Assembly: GCF_003287355.1 (NCBI RefSeq)
Contig: NZ_QMIM01000022.1
Location: 1 to 64,000, forward strand
Reading direction: 5' to 3'
Source: Halorubrum sp. 48-1-W
GTDB lineage: Archaea > Halobacteriota > Halobacteria > Halobacteriales > Haloferacaceae
Length of the DNA: 64,000 bases
Position 1 is the first letter of the stretch. Every line of letters starts with the position of its first letter. Below are positions 23,836 to 32,241 of the stretch, one piece after another. Below the pieces are notes generated by a model, which saw only the letters and a program-made list of their open reading frames with translations, did not search any database and was not told the DNA's origin. The position numbers were made by a program, and so were the translations under genes.

Positions 23836-24987
23836 TCACTCGTCCGGGTACGTCGGCAACCGTCCGGATCGAGCGCTCCCCTCCACGAACGGGAGGTCGA
23901 CCCGGGTCGCGTCCACCTCCGCGCCGTCGACGCGCACGGTGGCCGCCTCCGCGACGGCGTCGAAGTCGACGAGCGCGAACGCGATCGGCTCCTCGAGCGC
24001 GGGGCCGACCGCCGCGCGGGTCACTTCCCCGACCGCTGAGTCGCCCTCGAAGACGGCCGCGCCGGGGCTCGGGAGGCGGTCCGTGACGCCGTCGGGGTCC
24101 GCGTCGCCGTCGACGTCGGCGAGGGCGTCGACGAGGCCGTCGAGGGCGAGCCCGACGAGCCGCCGGCTGGGCCGACCCTGGTTCTCGACGCGGGAGACGA
24201 CCTCCTGACCGACGTAACACCCCTTCTCGAAGTCGAGGGCGTTCCGGATCCCGAGGACGTTCGGGATCGTTCCCTCCAGTTCGTGCTCGAAGAGCGGCGT
24301 GCCCGCCTCGAGGCTGAGCGCGTCCCACGTCCGGTAGCCGAACGGGGCGGCGTTGAGCCCGCGGTTGACGAGCGTGTCGAACACGTCGGGGGCGTCGGCA
24401 GCCGTACAGACCACCTCGTACCCCTCCTCGCCGAGCGGCGAGTCGGACGCGATCACGGTGACGCCGGCGTCGACCATCGACCCCCGAACGAACGTCAGCG
24501 GCTCCTCGGGCGCGCCCGGCCCGCCGAGCACCGAGGCGACTTTCTCGGTCGATTTGGGACCGTGGACGCCGAACACCCCGAACTCCTCGGAGACGTCCGC
24601 GATCGCCACGTCCTGGATGAAGACCTTCCCCGACCAGTCCTCGAGGACGGGAGCCGCGCGCTCGGGGGGAACGAAGACGAGCAGGCGCTCGTCGGCGTTG
24701 TAGACGTACATGTCCGTCTCGATGCCACCCTGCGGGTCACACAACAGCGCGTACACCCCGTGGCCGTCCGTCCCGGGGACGCGGTTGCTGACGGCGTTGT
24801 CGACGAACTCCACCCGGTCGTCGCCCGTGACCGAGAGCACCCCGTAACCCATCTCTATCGTACCGACGACGTTTCTGACGGCCTTCCCGACGCGGGCGGG
24901 CTTGCCGTAGTGGTCGACGACCTGTCTGCCCCCGCGATCGCGGTAGACCGCACCGTGACCGGCGTGGGCGTCGGAGACGAGCGTCAT
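23836..24987 (-). CDS. GcvT/YgfZ-type folate-binding protein
   Basis: 383 aa. The tripartite aminomethyltransferase fold is suggested by its length, by 'NRVPGTDGHGVYALLCDPQGGIETD' and by the diagnostic KGCYVGQEV motif of YgfZ-like proteins near residue 250. YgfZ binds tetrahydrofolate and helps iron-sulfur enzymes; GcvT is the glycine-cleavage T protein. The K-G-C-Y-x-G-Q-E motif favours the YgfZ type. ATG 24987 is taken because homology begins there. Confidence 0.85.
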   Translation of the reverse strand: MTLVSDAHAGHGAVYRDRGGRQVVDHYGKPARVGKAVRNVVGTIEMGYGVLSVTGDDRVEFVDNAVSNRVPGTDGHGVYALLCDPQGGIETDMYVYNADERLLVFVPPERAAPVLEDWSGKVFIQDVAIADVSEEFGVFGVHGPKSTEKVASVLGGPGAPEEPLTFVRGSMVDAGVTVIASDSPLGEEGYEVVCTAADAPDVFDTLVNRGLNAAPFGYRTWDALSLEAGTPLFEHELEGTIPNVLGIRNALDFEKGCYVGQEVVSRVENQGRPSRRLVGLALDGLVDALADVDGDADPDGVTDRLPSPGAAVFEGDSAVGEVTRAAVGPALEEPIAFALVDFDAVAEAATVRVDGAEVDATRVDLPFVEGSARSGRLPTYPDE

Positions 24988-25055
24988 GGCCGTACCGAGT
25001 CGCGGCACGGTCAAAAGGCCGCGGTTCGTGGGTTCGGGGAAGAGCCGTCGAGCGG

Positions 25056-25355
25056 CTACAGTCCCAGGCGGTTTCGGATGGTCTCGAGGAGCCCACCGGT
25101 CGGTCGCTCCGTGTCGGGATCGGGGTCCGGAACGACCCGGTCGTGCGGATAGACGCGGACGCGGTCGCCGCTCTCGACGGTGATGAGCGAGTCCTCCTTC
25201 AGCGCGGAGAGCGCGTCCTCGACCGCGTCGATGTCGGCGTCGACGGCTGCCCGGAGCTCCAACACCGTCATTCCCTCGTCGCCGCGGTCGACCAGCGCGT
25301 CGAGCAGCGCGACCTGGACGTCGGGTCGGTCGCGGTACTCCGGCTTTGCGGCCAT
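25056..25355 (-). CDS. Small winged-helix-like protein
   Basis: The 99-aa protein (MAAKPEYRDRPDVQVALLDA...) looks like a winged helix-turn-helix: three helices, then 'LKEDSLITVESGDRVRVYP' as the wing, followed by an acidic tail. It resembles a haloarchaeal family (I recall DUF6432), without certainty. Possibly a DNA-binding regulator. It lies 70 bp from the start of the YgfZ-like gene on the same strand. Confidence 0.7.
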   Translation of the reverse strand: MAAKPEYRDRPDVQVALLDALVDRGDEGMTVLELRAAVDADIDAVEDALSALKEDSLITVESGDRVRVYPHDRVVPDPDPDTERPTGGLLETIRNRLGL

Positions 25356-25450
25356 ACTCCGGATATGGATCGGACGGGGTTTACCTCTACCGGCGGTACG
25401 GGTCGAGACGACTCACTGACTGCCGGGATTGCGACCGCCTGGCGGCCGAC

Positions 25451-25972
25451 TCAGCGAACGAACCGCGAGCAGGTCCCACAGAGGTTCTCCTCTTTCACGT
25501 CGACCTCGCGGACCGTGGGCGAAAACGACATCACGCACTTGCTGTTGTCGCAGTGTTCCAGACCGAGGGTGTGGCCGACCTCGTGGACGACCTCCTTGCG
25601 GACGCGGTCGGCGAACACGTCGATCGCGGGTTTCGTCGACACGCCGCCGTCCGAGGAGGTTCGGAGGCGGTGCGTCGAGATCACCGAGCCGCTACCGTTG
25701 AGGTACGCCAGCCCGAACACGTAGTTCCGTCGCCGGTAGTAGAGGTCGCGCGGCGTGATCCCGATGTTCTTCTCGCCGCCGCCGACCCTGCTGACGACCT
25801 CGATGAGCTCCTCCGCGCGGTACTGTCCCCGTCCGGCGTCGTAGGCGGTCTCCGGGACGTCCTGGTCGTCGTGGACCGTTACGTCACAGTCGTAGACCGA
25901 CCGTAACACACCGGAGGCCTCCCGCTTCACTCGCGGGGAAACCTCCCCGACGGGCACGATGTCCACGAGCAT
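25451..25972 (-). CDS. amzA: Archaemetzincin family zinc metalloprotease
   Basis: 173 aa. The extended zinc site HEVGHTLGLEHC and the downstream C...CVM and C-G-T-C (the CxxC ends near the C-terminus) form the archaemetzincin signature with a structural four-Cys zinc site. The family comprises metzincin-like proteases of unclear physiological substrate. ATG 25972 begins a normal-length protein; longer upstream readings run through the divergent UPF0146 gene. Confidence 0.95.
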   Translation of the reverse strand: MLVDIVPVGEVSPRVKREASGVLRSVYDCDVTVHDDQDVPETAYDAGRGQYRAEELIEVVSRVGGGEKNIGITPRDLYYRRRNYVFGLAYLNGSGSVISTHRLRTSSDGGVSTKPAIDVFADRVRKEVVHEVGHTLGLEHCDNSKCVMSFSPTVREVDVKEENLCGTCSRFVR

Positions 25973-26011
25973 GGAACGGCTTTTGACCGCCGCGGTCATA
26001 AACCCCCCGCC

Positions 26012-26467
26012 GTGGAATCCCCTTCGCGTCGTGCGCTCGTGGCCGAACTCGACCGGTTCGATCGACTCCTCGAGGTCGGCAGCGGCGACCGTCTCGGCGT
26101 CGCCGAAGCCCTCGCTGACCGCGGTCGTGACGTGATCGCCATCGACGTCGCGGTCGACGACGGCGACGACGGAGGTACCGGGGGGTCCGCCGGATCGCTC
26201 CGCGCCCGCCACGGCGACGTGATCGCGCTCGCGGACGCACACGACCCGTCGGACGCGATCGGCGCGGACGGCGGGATCGACGCGGTGTACGCCCGCCGCC
26301 TCCCGGCGGAGCTTCAACGGCCGACCGTCGAGCTGGCGCGCCGGCTCGACGCAGCCTGTCTGTTCACCACGCTGGGGTTCGAGGAGCCGGTCGTCCCCGT
26401 CGAGCGCCGGTCGCTCCCCGACTCGACGCTCTACGTCGCACGCACGAGTACGCCCCCATCCCCGTGA
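26012..26467 (+). CDS. UPF0146 family protein
   Basis: 151 aa, GTG start. The N-terminal half resembles the SAM-binding strand of methyltransferases ([20 protein letters not shown], then VIAIDVAV). The protein is far shorter than a full methyltransferase and lacks a catalytic domain. '[22 protein letters not shown]' is typical of UPF0146. Function unknown. The 39-bp gap to amzA probably holds both promoters. Confidence 0.85.
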   Translation: MESPSRRALVAELDRFDRLLEVGSGDRLGVAEALADRGRDVIAIDVAVDDGDDGGTGGSAGSLRARHGDVIALADAHDPSDAIGADGGIDAVYARRLPAELQRPTVELARRLDAACLFTTLGFEEPVVPVERRSLPDSTLYVARTSTPPSP

Positions 26468-26567
26468 TCCGCTTCCGTGGGTCGGAGCGCTCCCTGGCAG
26501 GCTCGCCGGTCGCGGGGCGGACCGCGGGAACCCGAACGTTCATTTCTCCCCCTGCCGGCCTACGGGT

Positions 26568-27431
26568 ATGCAGGTCGACGCTGTCGTGCTCGATATCGAC
26601 GGGGTGTTGGTCGACGTCGCGGACTCCTACCGCCGGGCGATCGTCGAGTCGGTCGACCGCGTGTGTGGCAAGACGATCGACCACGAGGCGATCCAGTCGT
26701 TCAAGAACGCCGGCGGGTTCAACAACGACTGGGAGCTGACGTACGCGGCCGCGCTGTTCGTGGTGGCCCGCAGAGAGGGGCTCCGGATGGACGTCGGGGC
26801 GTTCACCGACCGGATCGCCGCGGGCGGCGGCGGCCTCGAGGCGGCCAAACGCGTCGTCGCCGACCTCCCCAACGTCGCGCAGGCGCGGGTCCGCGACCAG
26901 TGGGACACCGACCGCCTCCACGCCGTCTTCCAAGCGCTGTATCTCGGCGAGGAGCTGTACCGCGAGCTCGAGGGCAGTGACCCGCCGGTGACGACGACGG
27001 GCTACATCCACGACGAACCCACGCTCGTCGAGCCGGCGACGCTCGCGGATCTGACCGACCGGTTCGACGTGGGCGTGTTGACGGGACGGCCCGCCGCGGA
27101 GGCCGAGATCGCGCTCGACCGCGTCGGCCTCGACGTCCCCGACCGCCACCGGTTCACCATGGACGACTGGGAGGAGGGGAAACCGCACCCGCGGGCGCTC
27201 GTCGAACTCGCCGAGGGGTTCGACGCCGAACGGGTCGCGTTCGCGGGCGACACCCTCGACGACGTGCGGACCGCCCGCAACGCGGACCGCGAGGACGACG
27301 CCCGGGTCTACTACGCGATCGGCGTCCTGACGGGCGGACTGACCGGCGAAGACGGGACCCGAGCGTTCACCGAGGCGGGGGCCGACGCGGTCCTCGAGGA
27401 CGTGAACGGACTGGTGACACTCCTCGAATAG
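26568..27431 (+). CDS. HAD-superfamily hydrolase of the haloarchaeal TIGR01548 type
   Basis: 287 aa. HAD motif [10 protein letters not shown] (residues 9-17), motif II in '[12 protein letters not shown]', the motif III Lys in 'EGKPHP', and motif IV GDTLDD are all intact. The extended cap and '[17 protein letters not shown]' match the TIGR01548 group that I associate with haloarchaea. A role near histidine biosynthesis has been suggested from annotation only; the substrate is unknown. Confidence 0.88.
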   Translation: MQVDAVVLDIDGVLVDVADSYRRAIVESVDRVCGKTIDHEAIQSFKNAGGFNNDWELTYAAALFVVARREGLRMDVGAFTDRIAAGGGGLEAAKRVVADLPNVAQARVRDQWDTDRLHAVFQALYLGEELYRELEGSDPPVTTTGYIHDEPTLVEPATLADLTDRFDVGVLTGRPAAEAEIALDRVGLDVPDRHRFTMDDWEEGKPHPRALVELAEGFDAERVAFAGDTLDDVRTARNADREDDARVYYAIGVLTGGLTGEDGTRAFTEAGADAVLEDVNGLVTLLE

Positions 27432-27571
27432 CGCCGCGAGAAGTGGGCCTTGCCGGATTTGAACCGCAGTCGTTCCGCTTCGCTCCACTCCCTGCTTCAA
27501 ATCCGCCACTCCGCATTCGCGGCTCGCGAAACCGCTCGCCGCGAGAAGTGGGCCTTGCCGGATTTGAACCG
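27432..27571. repeat. 35-bp perfect direct repeat of the CAU-tRNA 3' end
   Basis: cgccgcgagaagtgggcctt followed by gccggatttgaaccg occurs at 27432-27466 and again at 27537-27571, offset 105 bp. The second copy is the 3' end of the tRNA plus 12 bp beyond it. The first is a solo copy just after the HAD stop. Between them, ggatttgaa and ttcaaatcc form an inverted pair. Confidence 0.9.
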
Positions 27572-27624
27572 GCGATCAATTCGTTATGAGCGAATCGCTT
27601 TGAGCCGGACTAAGCTAAAGGCCC
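27549..27624 (-). tRNA. tRNA with anticodon CAU (elongator Met or Ile2)
   Basis: 76 nt, minus strand. Acceptor gggcctt/aaggccc, discriminator A. Anticodon stem attcg/cgaat encloses loop CTCATAA; T-arm gccggttcaaatccggc. It lacks the three-G:C anticodon stem of initiator tRNA. Whether it is Met or Ile (agmatidine-modified C34) cannot be decided from what I see. The elongator tRNA-Met of several haloarchaea has an intron; this one does not. Confidence 0.9.
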
Positions 27625-27652
27625 TGCTCGACGGGTAACCCCTGTTTGCCCT

Positions 27653-28126
27653 TTAGCCTACCGGGTTCCAACCGAGCGACGGAAGCACTTCGTCGAGCAG
27701 ATACTCTTCATACCAGTTGACGCGTTTCGTGTTCCCGTTTCCGGCCGCCGCGTACCGGATCGTCATCTGGGTCTCACCGACGTCCTCGATCGGGATCAGG
27801 TAGATCTCCTCACGGATCGGCGCAAACACCGCGAAGAGATCGATCTTCCCCTCGTACCCCTCTCGTTCGTATCCGGAACTCTTCGTTCGGACGCTTCGGG
27901 TCCGAAACCGTACCGCGCCGCTCGTGGTCGCTTCGAACGCCGTCTTCGACTGTACACGATGAAACCAGCCGTCGATCTCCATCACGAAGTCGTACGGTTC
28001 GTTGTCGTATTCGAGCACGAGAACCGGCACCCCGCGAGTCACCAACTCCGCTTTCACGATCGCTTCCGTGGCCTGCCCCCGCTTCTGTGGTTCTTCGAGT
28101 CGATCGTACTGCTCGAAACGCGACAT
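27653..28126 (-). CDS. PD-(D/E)XK-type nuclease, group I intron endonuclease-like
   Basis: 157 aa. Order of motifs: Glu in 'KRGQATEAIVKAELVTRG', Asp in 'YDNEPYDFVMEIDG', then Q-S-K in 'FHRVQSKTAFEA' (the Q-x-K variant of E-x-K). This pattern resembles the family of I-Ssp6803I-like group I intron PD-(D/E)XK endonucleases. No intron ribozyme is seen nearby. The gene lies alone between two tRNA genes, has lower GC than its neighbours, and its start fits an A/T box about 27 nt upstream. Probably acquired. Confidence 0.75.
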   Translation of the reverse strand: MSRFEQYDRLEEPQKRGQATEAIVKAELVTRGVPVLVLEYDNEPYDFVMEIDGWFHRVQSKTAFEATTSGAVRFRTRSVRTKSSGYEREGYEGKIDLFAVFAPIREEIYLIPIEDVGETQMTIRYAAAGNGNTKRVNWYEEYLLDEVLPSLGWNPVG

Positions 28127-28187
28127 ACTACGGGCTGAGTCGTCATCGTACAAAACGCATGGTCGAGTTCGGAAACGCGGAAGAAGG

Positions 28188-28297
28188 CGCCGAAGCCAGG
28201 ACTCGAACCTGGGACCGCCTCGTGACTGTGACGTTCGGGGGGACCGTCCGCCGACCGTCGTAACAGCGAGGCGCTCTACCAACTGAGCTACTTCGGC
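28188..28297 (-). tRNA. tRNA-Asn (GUU) with a 37-nt intron
   Basis: The 110-nt gene has an intron at 28224-28260 between positions 37 and 38, leaving a 73-nt mature tRNA. Acceptor gccgaag/cttcggc, discriminator G; anticodon stem cctcg/cgagg; loop CTGTTA plus A. The junctions form a complete bulge-helix-bulge: bulge TA^C, 4-bp helix CTGT/ACAG, bulge TC^A and outer helix GACG/CGTC. This fits cleavage by the archaeal splicing endonuclease. Confidence 0.93.
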
Positions 28298-28417
28298 TCG
28301 GTTCGAGGTACTCGACTGGATTTGATAGGGCTTTCGTTTCCGCCCGCCCCGTCCGGGAACGCCGATACCCCACCCGCCGACCGACACGCTTTCGGCCGGA
28401 CCGCGAGAAGCCGGCGT

Positions 28418-29782
28418 ATGGCCGACCTCGACGCGGTGTTGTCGCGCGTCCGCGAGCGCGTCCTCCCGGACGCGGCGGAACGCGAACGGTTGCGAGCGAC
28501 GGCCGCCGAGCTGACCGAGCGCACGCGGACAGCGATCGACGACCTCCCCGTCACGGCCGACGTGGTCCAGGTGGGCTCGACCGCGCGCGGGACGTGGGTC
28601 TCCGGCGACCGCGACATCGACCTCTTCGTACGGTTCCCGGCCGATCTCGACCGCGAGCAACTCGAGGAGTACGGGCTCGCGGTGGGCCACGCCGTCCTTC
28701 CCGACGGCCACGAGGAGTACGCCGAACACCCCTACGTGAAGGGGACCTACGACGGCTTCGACGTCGATCTGGTCCCCTGTCACGACGTCGCGGAGGCGGG
28801 TGAGTTGATCTCCGCCGTCGACCGCACCCCCTTCCACGACGCGTACCTCTCGGCGCGGCTCGACGACGACCTCGCCGACGACGTGGTCGTCGCGAAGGCG
28901 TTTCTGAAGGGGATCGGCGCGTACGGCAGCGACCTCCGGACCGAGGGCTTCTCGGGATACCTCACCGAGCTACTCGTCGCCGAACTCGGCGGGTTCCGTC
29001 CGCTCGTCGAGTCCGCCCGGAGCTGGCACCCGCCGATGGAGTTCGACCCCGAGGGGCACGCCGAACGGACGTTCGAGGACCCGCTCGTCGTCGTCGACCC
29101 GACGGACCCGACGCGCAACGTCGCGGCGGTGTTGTCGACGGCGAACCTGGCGCGGTTTCAACACTACGCCCGCGACCTGCTCGCGACCCCCCGCGAGGAG
29201 CTGTTCGAACCGGGGACGACCGAGCCGCTCGATGCGGGAGCCGTTCGCGACCACCTCGACAGACGTGAGACGACGCCGGTCGCCGTCGTCTTCGACGCCC
29301 CGGACGTCGTCGACGACCAGCTGTGGCCACAGCTCCGCCGGTCGCTCGACGGGACCGTTCGCGGGCTGGACGACCGCGGGTTCGAGACGCTTCGTGCGCG
29401 GGCGATGGTCGGCACCGACCGGGAACGGGCTGTCCTGTACGTCGAGGTCGAGACGCCGAGACGGCCAGCGGTCGAGCGCCACGAGGGGCCGCCGGTCGCC
29501 GTACGGAAACACGCCGACCGCTTCTACGAGTCGTACGCCGACGACGTCGACCCCGACACGTACGGGCCGTTCATCGACGGCAACCGCTACGTCGTCGAGC
29601 GCGAACGGGAGTTCACGACGGTCCGCGAGTACCTCGAGAGCGACGCCGCCGGCGACATCGCGCTCGGCGCCCGGATCGAGCCGGCGTTCGCGGACCGCGA
29701 CGTCCTCGTCGGCGACGCCGTGGCGACGCTCGCCGACCGGTTCGGGAGGGACCTCCGGGAGTTCTACGAACCGCACCCCTGA
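28418..29782 (+). CDS. cca: CCA tRNA nucleotidyltransferase, class I
   Basis: 454 aa, the usual length for the archaeal enzyme. The nucleotidyltransferase motif GSTARGTWVSGDRDIDLFV (residues about 52-70) gives the G-S and D-x-D metal residues, with the third carboxylate in 'DGFDVDLVPC'. It adds or repairs CCA on tRNA 3' ends, which none of the four tRNA genes here encodes. ATG 28418 is chosen because the domain starts at once; an earlier start overlaps tRNA-proximal sequence. Confidence 0.95.
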   Translation: MADLDAVLSRVRERVLPDAAERERLRATAAELTERTRTAIDDLPVTADVVQVGSTARGTWVSGDRDIDLFVRFPADLDREQLEEYGLAVGHAVLPDGHEEYAEHPYVKGTYDGFDVDLVPCHDVAEAGELISAVDRTPFHDAYLSARLDDDLADDVVVAKAFLKGIGAYGSDLRTEGFSGYLTELLVAELGGFRPLVESARSWHPPMEFDPEGHAERTFEDPLVVVDPTDPTRNVAAVLSTANLARFQHYARDLLATPREELFEPGTTEPLDAGAVRDHLDRRETTPVAVVFDAPDVVDDQLWPQLRRSLDGTVRGLDDRGFETLRARAMVGTDRERAVLYVEVETPRRPAVERHEGPPVAVRKHADRFYESYADDVDPDTYGPFIDGNRYVVEREREFTTVREYLESDAAGDIALGARIEPAFADRDVLVGDAVATLADRFGRDLREFYEPHP

Positions 29783-29822
29783 GATCGCGGACGGGACCTC
29801 GATCGACTACGGACGCCCCGGA

Positions 29823-30149
29823 TCAATCGAGGAGGCGAGCCAGCAGGTAATAGAGCCCGAGCAGGACGAGGACGACGACGACGCCGACGGCCGAAAACAG
29901 CGCACTGACTCGAGGGAACGCCATCCAGAGCGCGACGTAAAAGGAGAACCCGAACGCGAACAGCACCGCGATCACGATACCCCGCGTCGGGTTCTGGACG
30001 GCCGCGACGAACAGCCGCTGTGGTAGCGACAGGTCCGCGAAGTCGACATCGGCGGCGTCCCTCGGTGCGTCCGTCTCTGCCGGATCGGCGACGTCGGACC
30101 CGCCGTCCTCCCTCGGCGGTCCCGTCGATGCGGCTGCGTCGTCGTTCAC
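29823..30149 (-). CDS. Two-span membrane protein of unknown function
   Basis: 108 aa, GTG start. About 40 acidic N-terminal residues, then 'LSLPQRLFVAAVQNPTRGIVIAVLFAFGF' in part, with two hydrophobic segments (about 57-78 and 83-105). No motif. It is convergent with cca, and the crcB pair lies beyond its start on the same strand. Confidence 0.65.
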   Translation of the reverse strand: MNDDAAASTGPPREDGGSDVADPAETDAPRDAADVDFADLSLPQRLFVAAVQNPTRGIVIAVLFAFGFSFYVALWMAFPRVSALFSAVGVVVVLVLLGLYYLLARLLD

Positions 30150-30225
30150 GCCGTGCCGTACGGTCCCGGCCGTCCTGTAACTGTCGCTCCGTCCGGGTCG
30201 TGGCCGGTAGTCCCGTGTCTCGCTC

Positions 30226-30588
30226 CTACGTCCACGCGGTCACGAGCGTCGACCCGACGAGGATGGCGCCGATCGACGCGAGGAGGACGCCGAGGGCGAA
30301 CGTGGCGGCGACGTCCGACTCCCCACTCTCCGCAGTGGTGACCGTCTCGACCGCGAACGACGAGAACGTCGTGAACGCGCCACAGAACCCGACGCCGAGC
30401 GCCAGGGCGGTCGCGGAGCCGACCGGTGCTGCGAGCACGCCGCCGAGCGCGAGGCTCCCGAGGACGTTGACGGCGACGAGCGAGCGACGGCCGGAAACCG
30501 CGAGCCCGACCAGGTGGCGGCACGTCGCGCCCGCCGCGCCGCCGAGGCCGACCGCGAGCGCTCCGACGAGCGGGTTCGTCGGCGTCAC
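30226..30588 (-). CDS. crcB: CrcB/Fluc fluoride channel subunit (second of a pair)
   Basis: 120 aa with four membrane segments. Fluc motifs are present: 'GGAAGATCRHLVG' (Arg in TM1), 'VNVLGSLALG' (the N-x2-G-x2 motif of TM2) and 'GFCGAFTTFSSFAVE' (TTFSS break with Phe residues in TM3). GTG start overlapping the upstream stop (GTGA). Paired crcB genes usually encode the two opposite orientations of a dimeric fluoride-export channel. Confidence 0.92.
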   Translation of the reverse strand: MTPTNPLVGALAVGLGGAAGATCRHLVGLAVSGRRSLVAVNVLGSLALGGVLAAPVGSATALALGVGFCGAFTTFSSFAVETVTTAESGESDVAATFALGVLLASIGAILVGSTLVTAWT

Positions 30589-30932
30589 GATCGCCTCCCG
30601 GCGGCGAGCCCGGACAGCGCGGCCGCGAACCCGAGCCCGTAAGTGACGGCGACGTAGGTCGTCCCGCCGAGCGTGCCGAGCGCGACCGCGTCGGCCGTGA
30701 ACGTGCTGTACGTGGTGAACGAGGAGATCGCGCCGGTCCCGACGAGGAGTCGCGTCCGCGCGCCGACCGACCGCGTGATCAGGAATCCGAGGGCGAACGA
30801 CCCGGCGACGTTCACGGCGAGCGTGCCGAGCCCGGTCACGTCGCCGGCGAGCACGTCGACGCCGTGCCGCGCCAGCGCGCCGACGAACCCACCGAGCGCG
30901 ACGAGGCCGACGCCGAGGGCCGTTCGCTCCAT
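30585..30932 (-). CDS. crcB: CrcB/Fluc fluoride channel subunit (first of a pair)
   Basis: 115 aa, four membrane segments. 'GGFVGALARHGVD', 'VNVAGSFALG' and 'GAISSFTTYSTFTAD' are the three Fluc motifs. It partners the subunit at 30226, and the two frames overlap by 4 bp. Resistance to fluoride is the family's established role. Confidence 0.92.
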   Translation of the reverse strand: MERTALGVGLVALGGFVGALARHGVDVLAGDVTGLGTLAVNVAGSFALGFLITRSVGARTRLLVGTGAISSFTTYSTFTADAVALGTLGGTTYVAVTYGLGFAAALSGLAAGRRS

Positions 30933-30979
30933 GACCGTGTCTCCGGACGGATCGAGTTGGGTGTTGTGATGTCCGTCGG

Positions 30980-32095
30980 TCACGGACCCGGTCGGTCGGC
31001 CCGTGCCGTCCGCTCGTTCCGGGCGGCTTCCGTGTCGCCCGCGCGCGGGTTCCCCCCGCCGTGTGGCGTCCGTCGTTCCCGGACACGGACCGTGTGGGCC
31101 GTCTCGCTCGCGTCGTCGACGACGAGCGCCTCGCCGGTTCCGGTCGGCAGGCGATCGGTGAGGTCGCCGGCGAGATACGTCGCCTCCGCCGTCGCCAGCG
31201 CGTCGACGTCCGGACCGGCCGTGAGCCGGTGTGCCACGACGAGGTCGGACTGCGAGACGGCGACGTCCGGGAGCGCGCTCGGTCGTTGGGTCGCACAGAC
31301 GAGCGACACTCCCGGCGCCCGTCCTCGCGTCAGCAACGTCCGCAGCGCCGGGTCGGCGACGCCGTCGAAGAACGCGTGGGCCTCGTCGACGAGTAGCCAG
31401 GGAAGCCGGTCGACGGTTCCCGCCACTCTCGCGTCGTACAGCCCGCGGGCGACCGCCCGGACGACCGCCCCGGCGGCGACGTCGGGAACGCCGGACAGGT
31501 CGAGCACCGTCGGGGCGCCGCTCGCGACGAGGGACGCGACCGGGGGGGCCGCGGCGTCGAAGACGCCCCACGACTCGGCCAACCGGAGGTGGTTCCGGAC
31601 CGCTCGGCGCGTTCGATCGGGTGCGTCGGCCTCGGCGACGGCCCACCGGAGCGATTCGATCGACGGAGAGCCGTCGTCGCTTCCCGCCGTCCCCACCGCG
31701 TCGGCGACGACCCGCCACAGCAGGCTTCCGGGCCCGCCCGCGGGATCGAGGCCGAGGAGGTCGGGCCAGACCACGGCCGGGATCGCGGTCGGCCGGATGA
31801 CCGGCTCGAGGACCCGCCCGCCGGCCTCGGTCAGCCCGCCGAACACGCCCATCCGATCGACCACGACCGGAGCCACCCCGGTCGCGTCCGCAAGCCCCTC
31901 CGCGAGGACGCCGAGCGTGTACGACTTTCCGGTGCCGCGCTTCCCGAGGACGACGGCCGCGTGCGGCTCGTCCGCGTCGATCCCGACGGTCGCCCCGTCG
32001 CTCCCGTCCCGCGCCAGGAACGAGCCGAGGTGGACGGTCGCCGGCGATCGAGTCTCCGATCCGCCCTCCCCGTCGACACGGCCGAGAACGTTCAT
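30980..32095 (-). CDS. HerA/VirB4-like ATP-binding protein
   Basis: 371 aa. RecA-type ATPase with Walker A GKRGTGKSYT near residue 52 and Walker B 'WLLVDEAHAFF' near residue 225, then a 'CATQRPSALPDVAVSQSDLVVAHRL' region typical of HerA-type proteins (Arg finger nearby). Real HerA works with NurA in DNA end resection, but no nurA is present and the N-terminal HAS barrel is not obvious. It may be a separate haloarchaeal HerA-like group. ATG 32095 gives a normal start. Confidence 0.8.
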   Translation of the reverse strand: MNVLGRVDGEGGSETRSPATVHLGSFLARDGSDGATVGIDADEPHAAVVLGKRGTGKSYTLGVLAEGLADATGVAPVVVDRMGVFGGLTEAGGRVLEPVIRPTAIPAVVWPDLLGLDPAGGPGSLLWRVVADAVGTAGSDDGSPSIESLRWAVAEADAPDRTRRAVRNHLRLAESWGVFDAAAPPVASLVASGAPTVLDLSGVPDVAAGAVVRAVARGLYDARVAGTVDRLPWLLVDEAHAFFDGVADPALRTLLTRGRAPGVSLVCATQRPSALPDVAVSQSDLVVAHRLTAGPDVDALATAEATYLAGDLTDRLPTGTGEALVVDDASETAHTVRVRERRTPHGGGNPRAGDTEAARNERTARADRPGP

Positions 32096-32212
32096 ACGCG
32101 GGATGGCGCGATATCCGATAAAAGGTGTCGGAGGGCGGGTCGACCGCACACGGTGCGGCGTGAGGACGCGACGTGTGGATGTGACGAGGTGGCCCCCATG
32201 CCGTCCGACTCC

Positions 32213-32219
32213 TTATATA
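32213..32219 (+). promoter_or_regulatory. TATA box before the gene at 32242
   Basis: ttatata is centred 26 nt before the ATG at 32242 and predicts a leaderless mRNA. Confidence 0.75.
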
Positions 32220-32241
32220 CGAATCCGCGGCCACCGGTCGT

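Noticed and set aside
27437-27466. A second complete tRNA gene before the CAU tRNA
   Set aside because: Only the 3' end and flank are copied; there is no D-arm, anticodon arm or 5' acceptor strand.
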